Assembly (NCBI RefSeq): GCF_001592735.1
Contig: NZ_LUKE01000001.1
Location: forward strand, 1,337,018 to 1,401,017
DNA: 64,000 bases
Origin: Bdellovibrio bacteriovorus
Lineage (GTDB): Bacteria > Bdellovibrionota > Bdellovibrionia > Bdellovibrionales > Bdellovibrionaceae
Reading direction: 5' to 3'
Part shown: one piece after another, positions 38,529 to 48,258 of the stretch
Layout of the letters: every line of letters begins with the position of its first letter
Numbering within the stretch: position 1 is the stretch's first letter
Program-made: the position numbers and the translations under genes
The notes under the pieces: model-generated
Databases searched by the model: none
What the model saw: the letters and a program-made list of their open reading frames with translations, nothing else
What the model was told of the DNA's origin: nothing

Positions 38529-40502
38529 ATGAAAGCAAATCGCACGATGAATCTTTTAGTCGCAAGCACTTTGGCTTCAAGCTTGGTGCTGACATCAACA
38601 ACCGCATTTTCAGCCGAAAAATGTGCGACGATTTTTTTAGAAAAACAGGCGATTTTAGCTTTCAAACTAGGTGTACGTCAAACAGGTTTAGAAGGTCGCC
38701 CACTAGGTCTGCAAGTTGTTGAATCAAGATATAAAATTGTTGAAAACACTATCAACGCCGTTGCCACGGCGGTATTTGGAAAAACACTTAAGCTTGATGT
38801 TATCAACAAAGTTACTAAAAACTTTTTAGCCGACACCAGCAGCGATCCCTATTTTGTGCGCTTGGCGCGCGCCTTTGATTTACGTTTTAGCGCGGATGAG
38901 GCGGCATTAGTAAAAGGAATTCCGGCTCAAGGTGGTGGGATCATCGTATTAAATCACCCTCGCAATGGTTCAGATGGTATTGCCGTCGCCGCTGCCATTT
39001 CAAAACTACGTCCCGACACCAAAGTTGCCATGACACTATTCTTAGAAAATGTTCCGGGACTGAGTGATCACGCTATTTTCTTAAATCCTTATGGGGGCCG
39101 GGCGGCCCGCGATTACAACGCGCCAAGAATGAAAGAAATGGAAGAGCATATTCGTAATGGGGGACTTCTGGTGGTCTTTGCTTCGGGCGAAGTTAGCATG
39201 AAAGATCCAGGATCAGCGCAAAAACCGGTGGATCCAGAATGGAGATCCGGGGTTGCGCGCCTAGTACAAGCCGTTCCTGAAACCCAAGTTATCCCTGTCT
39301 ATGTCGGTGGCGAAGCTTCAAAACAGTTTTATGAAGTTCGAAAAAAAGGCTTAGGATTAAAAACAACGATTTTTCATGTCAGAGAACTAGCCAATAACGT
39401 AGGTCGTGAATTCCCACTTTCTATTTCTAACCCCGTTCAGGGTAAAGAACTTTTAGAAACTTTCGGAACTAACTCTAAAGATATGATGCAGTACTTGCGT
39501 GCGCGCACATATTTAATGAATGAACAAACAAGTTTGGTAAAAAAATCTGAGGCGGCTCCGCGAGTGATGGTCGATGTCGCGTTGTCAAAAGACCCTGCCC
39601 GTATTCACTCTGAAGTTATGCGCGACGGCGACTTGCTTGTCTCTGATGATAAAAAGGGTATCAACGTTTATGCTCTAGAAGGCAGCAAGATGTCGGATCT
39701 GGTGTGGCATGAGTTAGGCATTGCGCGCGAAAAATCCTTCCGTGTTGTGGGTGAGGGGTCCGGCAAAGAAATGGATATTGATGTGTATGACAGACACTAT
39801 ATTCACATCATCGCCATGGATACCGTGACCAATAAAATGTTAGGTGCGTATCGTGTGGGTCGCGTGGATAAGATCGTGGCGGAAAGAGGCCTAGAGGGTC
39901 TTTACACTTCAAACTATTTCAAACACCAAGCCTTGATTGAAAAACACGGTTCCCAAATGTTAGAGATGGGCCGAAGCTTTGTCGACTTTGAAGCCGGCGC
40001 CAAAGCTATTGTGGGATTAGATCGCTTATGGAGAGGTGTGACCTCTTACGTTTCAAAAAACCCGCATTATAGATATCTTATTGGGCCGGTTTCTATTTCC
40101 AATGCTTATTCCACAACAAGTAAATTGTTGATGTTAAAGTATCTAGAAAAATACATGGACCCAGAACTTTCGCAAGTTGTGAGCGGTAATACTCCGATTG
40201 AGTTTAAAAGTCAGTTCTCTAAAGAAATTGATATCGTTGCTAATAAAACTGCGGACTTAAGAGAATTAAATCGTTTGGTAGTAAACTTAGACGGCCAATC
40301 TATCCCGCCATTGCTTATCAGTTACAATAAGCTTGGTGCAAAATATATCGCCTTTGACCGTGACGTTCAATTCAACACGGTCGATGGACTTATTCTTGTG
40401 GATCTAGTTTCTAAGGGAGCTGCTGACGAGGCGTCGAAATTTTTCGGAGACCAGTGGCCTGCGTACTTGCAGTACCACGGGGCCTCTGTAGATCAGAATT
40501 AA
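38529..40502 (+). CDS. Two-domain acyltransferase, ornithine-lipid synthase-like (OlsF type)
   Basis: 657 residues starting at the ATG with GAGGA six bases upstream. A signal-like N-terminus (about 1-30, ending TTAFSAEKC) is followed by a PlsC-type acyltransferase domain with NHPRNGSDG (142-150) and FASGEVSM, the pattern of the COG3176 'hemolysin' group. The C-terminal part (about 370-560) is an OlsB/GNAT-like domain with DRHYIHIIAMDTVTNKMLGAYRVG and MGRSFVDFEAG (about 478). OlsF proteins combine these two activities to make ornithine lipids from ornithine and two acyl-ACPs. A signal peptide would be odd for an ACP-using enzyme; substrate is inferred. It overlaps the convergent gene by four bases. 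Confidence 0.75.
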   Translation: MKANRTMNLLVASTLASSLVLTSTTAFSAEKCATIFLEKQAILAFKLGVRQTGLEGRPLGLQVVESRYKIVENTINAVATAVFGKTLKLDVINKVTKNFLADTSSDPYFVRLARAFDLRFSADEAALVKGIPAQGGGIIVLNHPRNGSDGIAVAAAISKLRPDTKVAMTLFLENVPGLSDHAIFLNPYGGRAARDYNAPRMKEMEEHIRNGGLLVVFASGEVSMKDPGSAQKPVDPEWRSGVARLVQAVPETQVIPVYVGGEASKQFYEVRKKGLGLKTTIFHVRELANNVGREFPLSISNPVQGKELLETFGTNSKDMMQYLRARTYLMNEQTSLVKKSEAAPRVMVDVALSKDPARIHSEVMRDGDLLVSDDKKGINVYALEGSKMSDLVWHELGIAREKSFRVVGEGSGKEMDIDVYDRHYIHIIAMDTVTNKMLGAYRVGRVDKIVAERGLEGLYTSNYFKHQALIEKHGSQMLEMGRSFVDFEAGAKAIVGLDRLWRGVTSYVSKNPHYRYLIGPVSISNAYSTTSKLLMLKYLEKYMDPELSQVVSGNTPIEFKSQFSKEIDIVANKTADLRELNRLVVNLDGQSIPPLLISYNKLGAKYIAFDRDVQFNTVDGLILVDLVSKGAADEASKFFGDQWPAYLQYHGASVDQN

Positions 40503-41875
40503 AGATATTTATTCACGACGGCCTCGACGCGATTTCTAATAGCGTCTAGGCCGGCTTGAGTATTTGATTCATAACGAACTACAACCACGGGTTGTGTGTT
40601 CGAAGAGCGGCACAAAGCCCACCCGTCTTTAAAGCTCAAGCGAATACCATCAGTGAAATCCACTTTATAGTCAGCACCTGGCTTGTCCGGAAAAGCCTCA
40701 ATCATTTTTTGAACGATCAAAACTTTTTTCTCTTCCGTGGTATCAATACGAATTTCAGGCGTGTTGAATGCTGGCGGAAGGCCTTCTAAAAGTTCTGGAA
40801 TGGTTTTTCCGGTTTTAGCTAAAATTTCCACCAAGCGAAGAGCCGCGTAAGGAGCATCGTCGTAACCATAGTTGCGATCTGCAAAGAACACGTGCCCTGA
40901 CATCTCGCCACCAAACGGAGCTTTTTCAACCTTGATTTTTTCTTTTACTAACGAGTGACCCGTTTTCCACATGATAGGCACGCCACCATGCTTAGCCACG
41001 TCTTGATACATACGATCGGAACACTTCACGTCGCCGATAATTTTTGCGCCTTTTTGTTCCGCCAAAATCGCGCGTGAAATAATAACCATCAACTCATCGC
41101 CATAAACCATGCGGCCGGTGTGATCTACAACACCGATACGATCCGCGTCGCCGTCAAAGCCGATACCACAAACGGCACCTTCTTTAGCGACTTGTTTTTT
41201 TAGGTCCTCAAGATTTTCTTCAACCGTTGGGTCTGGATGATGATTTGGGAAGCGTCCATCTGGCTCTTCGAACAGGATTGTCGGCGTTAAACCGACGGCA
41301 TTAAATAAACCGCGCACAACTGAACCGCCCGCGCCATTTCCGCAATCTAAAACGAATTTGATGTTTTTGATCGTACCGAATTCTTTTTTATAGCGATCAT
41401 AATAAGTCGGTTTGATGTCGATTGTCTTTTCAGTTCCTTGACCATCGATGTATTGACCCTTTTGAATGATGTGCAAAAGTTTTTGGATCTCGACACCAAA
41501 GATGGTTCCTTTGCCGACAGAAATTTTAAACCCATTATATTCTGGAGGATTGTGGGAACCTGTTACTTGGAAAGCACCTTGAACTCCGGCCACTTCGAAT
41601 GTTGAAAAATAACAAACCGGAGTTGTTACTAATCCTAGATGAATAACATTCGCACCCGACTCCATTAAACCTTTAGCCAAACTTTTTACGATGGCTGGAG
41701 AGCTTTCGCGTGCATCACAACCGATAGCCACTGTTGGATTAGAAATATTTTTTTCGTTCTTCATGTAAACGACATAAGCGCGAGCAAGCAAACGAGCAAA
41801 ATCGTCGTCGAATTGTTGGTTATAAACGCCGCGGATATCGTATTCTCTAAAAATCACTGGTTGAAACATAGTCAC
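40499..41875 (-). CDS. manB: Phosphomannomutase/phosphoglucomutase
   Basis: Alpha-D-phosphohexomutase interconverting hexose 6- and 1-phosphates for envelope sugars. 458 residues. The phosphoserine loop is TGSHNPPEYNGFK (about 105), the metal loop GFDGDADRIGVVD (about 243), the sugar loop GGEMSGHVFF (about 324), and the phosphate-binding loop RSSNTQPVVVVRYES lies near the C-terminus. All four active-site loops are intact. PMM versus PGM preference cannot be told. Confidence 0.93.
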   Translation of the reverse strand: MTMFQPVIFREYDIRGVYNQQFDDDFARLLARAYVVYMKNEKNISNPTVAIGCDARESSPAIVKSLAKGLMESGANVIHLGLVTTPVCYFSTFEVAGVQGAFQVTGSHNPPEYNGFKISVGKGTIFGVEIQKLLHIIQKGQYIDGQGTEKTIDIKPTYYDRYKKEFGTIKNIKFVLDCGNGAGGSVVRGLFNAVGLTPTILFEEPDGRFPNHHPDPTVEENLEDLKKQVAKEGAVCGIGFDGDADRIGVVDHTGRMVYGDELMVIISRAILAEQKGAKIIGDVKCSDRMYQDVAKHGGVPIMWKTGHSLVKEKIKVEKAPFGGEMSGHVFFADRNYGYDDAPYAALRLVEILAKTGKTIPELLEGLPPAFNTPEIRIDTTEEKKVLIVQKMIEAFPDKPGADYKVDFTDGIRLSFKDGWALCRSSNTQPVVVVRYESNTQAGLDAIRNRVEAVVNKYL

Positions 41876-41941
41876 CTCTGAATAAGACGGGCCTTGCGGC
41901 CGCAGATCATTGCAATCATTAAGGAATATAATTTTAGGCAG

Positions 41942-42892
41942 CTACAGTCGAGCTAATTTTATCGCCCAAATGATAGAATCCTTCATAGAGCTTGGATTGG
42001 CGATATTTTTACCAAAAATGTCTTTGGCGGTTCCGTGATCGACACTGGTTCTTACAAAAGGAATGCCCAAAGTAATATGGACCCCGCTGTCTTGACCGTG
42101 GACGAGCTTAAAGGGAATAAGCCCCTGATCATGGTAAAGCGTCAGGTAAAGGGAGTATTTATTCCAATTGCTTTTAAAAAACGCGGCATCTGGAACTAAC
42201 GGCCCCTCAAAAGGGATTTTATGAGTCTTCGCAAAGGCTTTTAGCTTCGGAAACAGTTTCAGCTCTTCTTTGCCGATCAAACCCTCTTCGCCGGCGTGGG
42301 GATTTAATCCCAGCACGGCAATAGGTTTTTTTGCCTGTTTTTTATCTAATTTTTTTCTCAGGTCATTGGCATTTTTTAGTGCAGAAGAAATACTTTTAAA
42401 AGTTACCTTCGACGGCACATCTTTGATCGCAGAATGCCCCGTACCTAGAACGACGTTAAACTGATCCCCGACAAAGCCCATATTCACGTTTTTAGATTTT
42501 GAAACGCGCTTTAAGATGTCGGTGTGCCCCAAATCTTTGTATCCGGCGGCCTTGATGCTGGTTTTAGATAAAGGAGCCGTAGCAATCGCGTGGACTTTGT
42601 TTTTCAAACAAGCAAGAGCTGTGATCTCAACCCAACGTGCGGGCGCTAAGTCGGACTCGATATCCACCAAATAAGGACCTTCGATTTTTAAAGCTTCTTC
42701 AAATGAATCAACAGTGATGCGTGACCATTTTTTATCAAGCAACTTCAAATAGCGAGGATCTGCATTTTCGGAGCGAAATAAAATGACTTGAACGTTTTTC
42801 TGTGGACCCAAAGCGTGCAAAGCTTTTGCTGCGACCTCAAGTCCGATGCCGTCGATATCGCCTGTGGTGACAACGACTTTTGTTTTACTCAT
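41942..42892 (-). CDS. pdxA: 4-hydroxythreonine-4-phosphate dehydrogenase
   Basis: Oxidises 4-phosphohydroxythreonine in the DXP-dependent vitamin B6 pathway. 316 residues. Signatures are TTGDIDGIGLEV near the start, the metal ligand region ALSKTSIKAAGYKDLGHTDIL, GLNPHAGEEGLIGKEE (about 195-210), YHDQGLIPFKLVHG and FVRTSVDHGTAKDIFG. It overlaps the upstream parvulin gene by eight bases, as pdxA often follows surA. Confidence 0.95.
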   Translation of the reverse strand: MSKTKVVVTTGDIDGIGLEVAAKALHALGPQKNVQVILFRSENADPRYLKLLDKKWSRITVDSFEEALKIEGPYLVDIESDLAPARWVEITALACLKNKVHAIATAPLSKTSIKAAGYKDLGHTDILKRVSKSKNVNMGFVGDQFNVVLGTGHSAIKDVPSKVTFKSISSALKNANDLRKKLDKKQAKKPIAVLGLNPHAGEEGLIGKEELKLFPKLKAFAKTHKIPFEGPLVPDAAFFKSNWNKYSLYLTLYHDQGLIPFKLVHGQDSGVHITLGIPFVRTSVDHGTAKDIFGKNIANPSSMKDSIIWAIKLARL

Positions 42893-43829
42893 TGATGCGG
42901 ATAGAGGATTCTTCGCGCTTGCTTTGCAACCAGTTTTTTAACTGACGTTTAAAGCTGGCTTCCATAAGTTGAGCTTTGATGGCCTCTTTTCTTGCCTCAA
43001 ATTTAGGATCCGTTGTTAGCTTTTTCCCAGTCAACTTAACGATATGATAACCCATGCGTGATTTTACGATCTGAGTTGTTTCGTTCACTTTTAAGTTTGA
43101 AATGGCTTCTTCAATTTCCGGTAAGAACTCGCCGGATTTAAAAGAACCTAAGCTTCCGCCGGAAGAAAAATTTGGATCTTCGCTGAATTGTTGCGCTAGG
43201 TTTTCAAAGTTTTCACCGGCACGAAGTTTTCCTAAAGCAGTTTCCGCACGCTTCATCGCCGCCTCGGCCCCACCCTTTTTTGGATTAAAAAAGATGTGCG
43301 ATACGCTAAACTCGTCAATCGAAGGACGACTTGATGGAGACGTTTTAAGATATTCGTTTAAAGCATCCTCGTCCGCAATACGCAGTTTAGAAATGATCTC
43401 TGAATCCATCAAAGAACGCTTCTCGATACTTTCTTTTAAAAAAGCACGATATTCCGTCGGATTTAGGCCCTGCCCCTTGATGATTTCTAAAAGCTGCTCC
43501 TCAGAAACATTGTTTCTTTTGGCCATATCTTTGATTTCAGAATCAACGCGGTCATTGGTCACGGTTAAGTTCAAACGCTTTACTTCAGACTGAAGAATCT
43601 TTTCGTCGATAAGATAGTTCAATTGAGCCTTGCGATTTGATTTTAGTGAATCTACGGATGAATCAAATAAAAGTGACTCATCAATTAAGCCCGGCTTGCC
43701 AATGCGCTTTTGTAATTCTTTGAAATCAGATTCTAAAACCAGCTCTGAATTCACGATAGCCACAGTTTTTTCCACAACCTCTGCGTGGGCAGAGAGAGCT
43801 ACTAGAGAAATAAGAAGAAACTTAATCAT
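42885..43829 (-). CDS. surA: SurA-like periplasmic parvulin chaperone
   Basis: Periplasmic folding factor for outer-membrane proteins, about 314 residues from the ATG with GAGG five bases upstream (a GTG two codons earlier is possible). Signal peptide to about residue 17, SurA N-terminal core (VVEKTVAIVNSELVLESDFKELQKRI) and one parvulin domain (VSHIFFNPKKGG ... QFSEDPNFSSGGSLGSFKSGE ... KSRMGYHIVKLTGK). E. coli SurA has two parvulin domains; only one here. It overlaps the upstream lipoprotein gene. Confidence 0.9.
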   Translation of the reverse strand: MIKFLLISLVALSAHAEVVEKTVAIVNSELVLESDFKELQKRIGKPGLIDESLLFDSSVDSLKSNRKAQLNYLIDEKILQSEVKRLNLTVTNDRVDSEIKDMAKRNNVSEEQLLEIIKGQGLNPTEYRAFLKESIEKRSLMDSEIISKLRIADEDALNEYLKTSPSSRPSIDEFSVSHIFFNPKKGGAEAAMKRAETALGKLRAGENFENLAQQFSEDPNFSSGGSLGSFKSGEFLPEIEEAISNLKVNETTQIVKSRMGYHIVKLTGKKLTTDPKFEARKEAIKAQLMEASFKRQLKNWLQSKREESSIRINE

Positions 43830-44790
43830 TGGCACCTCGAGTATCGACTTTGATGGAATTCATCAAATCATAGTCCTTAAGCACTTTACTACTTCTTAGC
43901 TGAGCATCAAGCCACGCCACGTATTCTGCCTGTTCGCGTTGTGCTTTTAGCTCCCGCAGGATCTGCGGTTTAACCTCTTCCAAGGTCTGCGTGCTGGCAG
44001 GGGCTTTCTTCTCGACGCGGATAAGGTGGACGCCAAAGGGGCTTTTAATAACCTGAGGGGCGGATCCGGCGCTAAATAACGGATCAAAGTAATCAACCGT
44101 TCCTTTTTCGATCCAACCTACGACTCCGCCCGCTTTTCCCTCAGGAGTGATAGAATATTTCTTTGCTAGCGTCGCAAATTCGGTGGTTTTAAGATCGGTT
44201 TTAATGGCGTCTATTTTTGCTTCTTCGTCGACCACGATTTGTCGCAGGTAAACACGCTCCTTGCGTTTATAGCGATCTTTGTGATCATCGTAATAGCGCT
44301 TAATTTCTTCATCGGTGACGGCCTTAACTTTTTCATTAATTTTTTTGAAAACCTCTTTTTCGATCAGTGAATAACGAAGCGCTTCGCGCCACTCTGAAAA
44401 GGAAAGATTTTCTTGGGCCAAAGCTCTGCGGAACGAAAGATCATCGGGGTAATTAGCGCGAAGTTTGTCGACTTCTTTATCTAAAGTGGTGTCAGAAATC
44501 GTGATATTTTGGGCTTGGGCCCAATCTAGCGTTAAGCTTTTTACTAAAAAGTCTTTTAAAATTTCTTCTTTAATCCGGTGAATGTTGTTTGGATCTTTGG
44601 CTGCCAAAGCATCAAACTGACGTAAACGTCGCGCCAACAAATTTGCAAACTCACGGCTGGTAAGAACGTGATCGTTCACCTTTTCTACGGGCTTGGTAGA
44701 AATCTTTTGATAGCTTGACGGACAGCCGGCCAAGGCCAGGCTTAAAAAAACAAAAAGCCCCGTCAATGCGGGGCTCTTCTTTGAAATCAT
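43822..44790 (-). CDS. Parvulin-type peptidyl-prolyl isomerase lipoprotein
   Basis: 322 residues with a lipobox LALAGC (Cys22), so likely anchored to a membrane and facing the periplasm. SurA-like N-terminal helices (VNDHVLTSREFANLLARRLRQFDAL) precede one parvulin domain (RVYLRQIVVDEEAKIDAI ... KYSITPEGKAGGVVGWIEKG ... SPFGVHLIRVEKK). Middle gene of three consecutive parvulins. It may be a PrsA-like folding factor. Confidence 0.88.
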   Translation of the reverse strand: MISKKSPALTGLFVFLSLALAGCPSSYQKISTKPVEKVNDHVLTSREFANLLARRLRQFDALAAKDPNNIHRIKEEILKDFLVKSLTLDWAQAQNITISDTTLDKEVDKLRANYPDDLSFRRALAQENLSFSEWREALRYSLIEKEVFKKINEKVKAVTDEEIKRYYDDHKDRYKRKERVYLRQIVVDEEAKIDAIKTDLKTTEFATLAKKYSITPEGKAGGVVGWIEKGTVDYFDPLFSAGSAPQVIKSPFGVHLIRVEKKAPASTQTLEEVKPQILRELKAQREQAEYVAWLDAQLRSSKVLKDYDLMNSIKVDTRGAND

Positions 44791-44802
44791 AAGAGAATAT
44801 CC

Positions 44803-45609
44803 TTACCTAATTGCGCTCGCATTCTCTTTGATTGTGTACGATTTTTTCAATTTTGCGAAATATTCATTGAAGATTTGACGTCTTTTTTCGTCAAATACAG
44901 CAGCGCGGATTTGACGCTTGTTCGCATTCTCAAAACTTCTGCGGCCTGTCAGTTTTACGATGTGGAAGCCGAACTGAGTTTCGATCAGACCGCGGACATC
45001 ACCGACTTTCATAGATTGCACAGTTTCGTAGTAATTTGGCACAAGCGTTACGCGGGATTGCCAGCCGATATCCCCACCGGCTTGTTTGGATAAAGCATCG
45101 TCTGAATAAAGTTTTACTAGTTCTTCAAAAGGTCTTTTGCTTGATTTCACTTCGGACCAGATTTCTTCCGCCCGTTTTTTTGCCTCTGCAATTTGTTGCG
45201 GAGTTGCGCCAGGTTTGAACTCAATCAAGATGTGGCTGGTGCGAAGCTCTGGATTTTTTGCGTACCATGCTTGCATCTCTTTGTCGTTCACTTGGATTTT
45301 TTGGATTCTTGGTCCTAATTCGCGCTCTAAAAGGGCTTTGTACATCTCTTGGTTAAGACGTTCTAAAACGATAGGATCTTTAGCAAAACCGCGTTTTTCA
45401 GCTTCTTGCAAACCCACTTCGTAACGAATTAGGTCTTCAAGGAAAAGTTCTTTTGTTGGTGGATTCACTGATTGGGCTTTGACCTCATTAAACTTTTTAT
45501 TGAACTCTTCAAGAGTGATGGTCTTTTTTCCGACCTGAGCAACGACTTCATTTTTCTGTGCAAAAGAAGTCGAGGCGATAAGCAACATGATGCTGATAAT
45601 AAGTTTCAT
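44803..45609 (-). CDS. PpiC-type peptidyl-prolyl isomerase
   Basis: Exported parvulin of 268 residues. Signal peptide MKLIISIMLLIASTSFAQ, short N-terminal helical region (VVAQVGKKTITLEEFNKKFNEVKAQ), then one rotamase domain (ELRTSHILIEFKPGATPQQIAEAKKRAEEIW ... LYSDDALSKQAGGDIGWQSR ... ETQFGFHIVKLTGRR). First gene of the parvulin trio, 12 bases before the lipoprotein. Confidence 0.9.
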   Translation of the reverse strand: MKLIISIMLLIASTSFAQKNEVVAQVGKKTITLEEFNKKFNEVKAQSVNPPTKELFLEDLIRYEVGLQEAEKRGFAKDPIVLERLNQEMYKALLERELGPRIQKIQVNDKEMQAWYAKNPELRTSHILIEFKPGATPQQIAEAKKRAEEIWSEVKSSKRPFEELVKLYSDDALSKQAGGDIGWQSRVTLVPNYYETVQSMKVGDVRGLIETQFGFHIVKLTGRRSFENANKRQIRAAVFDEKRRQIFNEYFAKLKKSYTIKENASAIR

Positions 45610-45668
45610 ACTTTAAAAGTCCCTCTTAAAAGTTGAAGACGCGTAGTACTAAAACGCTAGCACTAGGT

Positions 45669-46325
45669 TTAATTATCCGCAATGAATTTACGTGCTTGGT
45701 CCCTTGCCTGGTTCAAAAGAACCTCTAACTCTAGAGCAAGGTCTGGGTTTCTTGGGTCGGCATCTCTAGCGACGGGATTCATGGGCCCAACCCAATAGAT
45801 AACGACCTTCGCAAACGGTTTTGGCAGAAAGGTTTTGTTCCATGATTTTGGAAAATGAAGGGCGCGATCAACCGCCACACCTGCTGCATACACAGGTCCT
45901 GAAATCATACGCGAGATCTCAAAAACACCGGGTTTTACTTTGTATATCGGACCCTTTGGGCCGTCGACAGCAAAACTGCAATTAGCCCCGTCTTTGATTA
46001 AACGAATAAGACCCTTGAGACCTTGAACGGCCCCGCGCGAGGAAGATCCCCGACTGGTTTTTGCCCCCAACCAACCAAGAACTTTAGACATCAACTCACC
46101 GTCTTTAGATTGCGAGGCAATGGTGGCAATGCGATAGCGTTTAACGATCGAAATAAGCGCCAGCTCATCCCCGTGCCAGTGCGCGAGCACGACCGGAGTT
46201 TTACCATCTTTATTTTCTAGGGCCTTTTTTAAAGAGTCAGGTTCGATGATTCGAACCCTCCAAGTGAATGTGAGGGTTCGATAAAAGACATAAACGATAA
46301 TAGGAAGTAGGTATTTCCTAAACAC
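45669..46325 (-). CDS. DUF374-family lysophospholipid/KDO-type acyltransferase-like protein
   Basis: Inner-membrane acyltransferase-like protein of 218 residues. An N-terminal hydrophobic anchor (YLLPIIVYVFYRTLTF) is followed by VVLAHWHGDELALI (HxxxE, about 46-56), the RGSSSRGAVQGL stretch and FAVDGPKGPIYKVKPGVFEISR (about 116-137), the hallmark of DUF374. This family is related to LpxL/LpxM lipid A acyltransferases. It starts two bases after the etfA stop, so it is read with etfBA. Substrate unknown. Confidence 0.88.
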   Translation of the reverse strand: MFRKYLLPIIVYVFYRTLTFTWRVRIIEPDSLKKALENKDGKTPVVLAHWHGDELALISIVKRYRIATIASQSKDGELMSKVLGWLGAKTSRGSSSRGAVQGLKGLIRLIKDGANCSFAVDGPKGPIYKVKPGVFEISRMISGPVYAAGVAVDRALHFPKSWNKTFLPKPFAKVVIYWVGPMNPVARDADPRNPDLALELEVLLNQARDQARKFIADN

Positions 46326-46327
46326 GA

Positions 46328-47296
46328 TTAGTGATGAAGAGCCTTTTTGAACTCTTCCGTCAACTTAGGAACGATTTCAAGAGCGTCACCCACAATTCCA
46401 TAGGTGGCTTTTTGGAAGATCGGCGCATTGGCGTCGTTATTAATCGCAACGATCACTTTTGAACCACTCATCCCTGCTAAGTGTTGAATCGCACCTGAAA
46501 TACCAACGGCGATGTACAATGAGGGAGCCACTGTTTTACCAGTTTGACCCACTTGCATACCGTGAGAAACCCAGCCCGCATCAACCACCGCGCGTGAAGC
46601 ACCCACGGTCGCGCCCAAAACATCTGCTAAATCATTAAGAACTTTAAAGTTAGCAGCTTCTTTAAGACCACGACCACCGCTGACGATAACGTTAGCTTCA
46701 GTCAAATCTAGCTTTTCGCTAGTTCCTTTAACGATTTCTTTGATCAAAGTTTTAAGATCTGGTTTTGCTGCTGCGTGATCAGTAACAGTTGCTGACTTGC
46801 CAGCATCCGCCGGTGCCACTGGAAGTTGATTGGCGCGCATCAAAACGATTTTTAAAGAGCAGTTTTCAAAGCTTGTTTTTGCAAAACATTTTCCAGAATA
46901 CAGAGGCTTCGTAGCCACAACGTTGTCACCAGAGATATTAAGCTCTGTACAATCTGAAGCAATCCCCGCACCCAGGCGTGCCGCAACCCTTGGGAAAAGG
47001 TCTTTTCCTGTTGAAGAAGCAGAAGCAAGCAGGATGCTTGGTTTTACATTTTCAATCACGGAAACCATGTTTGCCGTGAAAAGCTCTGGATTGTATTGAT
47101 CAAGGGCGCCGTCTTTAACCGTGTAAACCTCAGCGGCCCCATTTTGACCAGCGGCCGCAGTTACGTCGCCTGCGTGAGAGCCAAAAACGGCAGCCACAAC
47201 TTTGTTACCAGATTTAGCCGCGGCTTGAAGAAGTTCGATCGAGCTGCGTTTAAGTTTGCCATTTGTTTGTTCGGCGAAAACTAATACTGTACCCAT
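46328..47296 (-). CDS. etfA: Electron transfer flavoprotein alpha subunit
   Basis: FAD-carrying subunit that passes electrons from acyl-CoA dehydrogenases to the quinone pool. 322 residues. The C-terminal FAD domain shows SGGRGLKEAANFKVLNDLADVLGATVGASRAVVDAGW and GQTGKTVAPSLYIAVGISGAIQHLAGM, the family fingerprint. Nine bases after etfB. Confidence 0.97.
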   Translation of the reverse strand: MGTVLVFAEQTNGKLKRSSIELLQAAAKSGNKVVAAVFGSHAGDVTAAAGQNGAAEVYTVKDGALDQYNPELFTANMVSVIENVKPSILLASASSTGKDLFPRVAARLGAGIASDCTELNISGDNVVATKPLYSGKCFAKTSFENCSLKIVLMRANQLPVAPADAGKSATVTDHAAAKPDLKTLIKEIVKGTSEKLDLTEANVIVSGGRGLKEAANFKVLNDLADVLGATVGASRAVVDAGWVSHGMQVGQTGKTVAPSLYIAVGISGAIQHLAGMSGSKVIVAINNDANAPIFQKATYGIVGDALEIVPKLTEEFKKALHH

Positions 47297-47305
47297 TTCA
47301 AACTC

Positions 47306-48079
47306 CTAAAGAACCTTCGCTTCGTCGCGAAGAAGAGAAACTAGTTGAGCGGCTTGAGCTGAAGAATCACCGGAAAGCATTTTTACCGGTGGCTTATCTG
47401 CTGGCAATGTAAAGCCTGTGTATTTCAATTTGATGTCTGTGGCAGGAATGTTCAAAGAGCTGAACTCAACTTCCTTAATCACTTTTTTCTTAGCTTTCAT
47501 GATGCCTGGCAAACTGGCGTAACGAGGCATATTTAAACCTTTGTTGGCCGCAACCACGGCCGGAGTCATCATCTGGACAACTTCTTTAGCGCCACCTTCA
47601 ACGTCGCGTTCAACCACAACGTTCTCGCCGTTGAAAGCAAATTTTGAAACCACAGTTGTGTGAGGAACATTCAAAAATTCCGCCATCATTTGGCTGACGG
47701 AAGAGGCATTGTCGTCGATCGCAAGTTTTCCAGAGAAGATGACTTTCGCACCACCTTCGGCTTTGATCACCTCGGCCAAGGCTTTTGCTGTGGAATAGTT
47801 ATCCAAATTTTCCGCATTAATCACGATGGCTTCATCGGCCCCCATCGCTAAAGCGGTACGCAAAGACTCGATAACGCGAGCTTTTGGTCCAGCACTTAGA
47901 ACCCAAACCTGGGACCCGGCATTGGCATCGCGAAGCTTCACCGCTTCTTCAACAGCATATTCGTCATAGGGGTTCATAACCCATTTAACGCCAGCCGTAT
48001 CAATACCGTTTTGGTCCGGAGTGATTTTGATTTTCGTTTCGGTGTCGGGTACCTGCTTGATACACACAAAAATTTTCAT
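47306..48079 (-). CDS. etfB: Electron transfer flavoprotein beta subunit
   Basis: AMP-binding partner of EtfA, 257 residues. It begins MKIFVCIKQVPDTETKIKI, contains VKWVMNPYDEYAVEEAVKLRD (about 30-50), and the signature VVERDVEGGAKEVVQMMTPAVVAANKGLNMPRYASLPGIMKAKKK (about 150-195). First gene of etfB-etfA-DUF374; divergent from sdhC across a 179-bp spacer. Confidence 0.97.
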   Translation of the reverse strand: MKIFVCIKQVPDTETKIKITPDQNGIDTAGVKWVMNPYDEYAVEEAVKLRDANAGSQVWVLSAGPKARVIESLRTALAMGADEAIVINAENLDNYSTAKALAEVIKAEGGAKVIFSGKLAIDDNASSVSQMMAEFLNVPHTTVVSKFAFNGENVVVERDVEGGAKEVVQMMTPAVVAANKGLNMPRYASLPGIMKAKKKVIKEVEFSSLNIPATDIKLKYTGFTLPADKPPVKMLSGDSSAQAAQLVSLLRDEAKVL

Positions 48080-48258
48080 ATTTTTACCCCGTATTTTAGA
48101 GTCTTTCTTCTATCCCAAGTCCAGGAAAGGGAAAACTAAATTACATATTTAACGTGTCGCGAAACATGACGGGTATCATGGACAACTTAAGCCCCCCAGG
48201 AGTAAGTTAGTTGTAAACTTATTGAGAAAATACTTTCAACTATGAAGGGGCTTCAACC

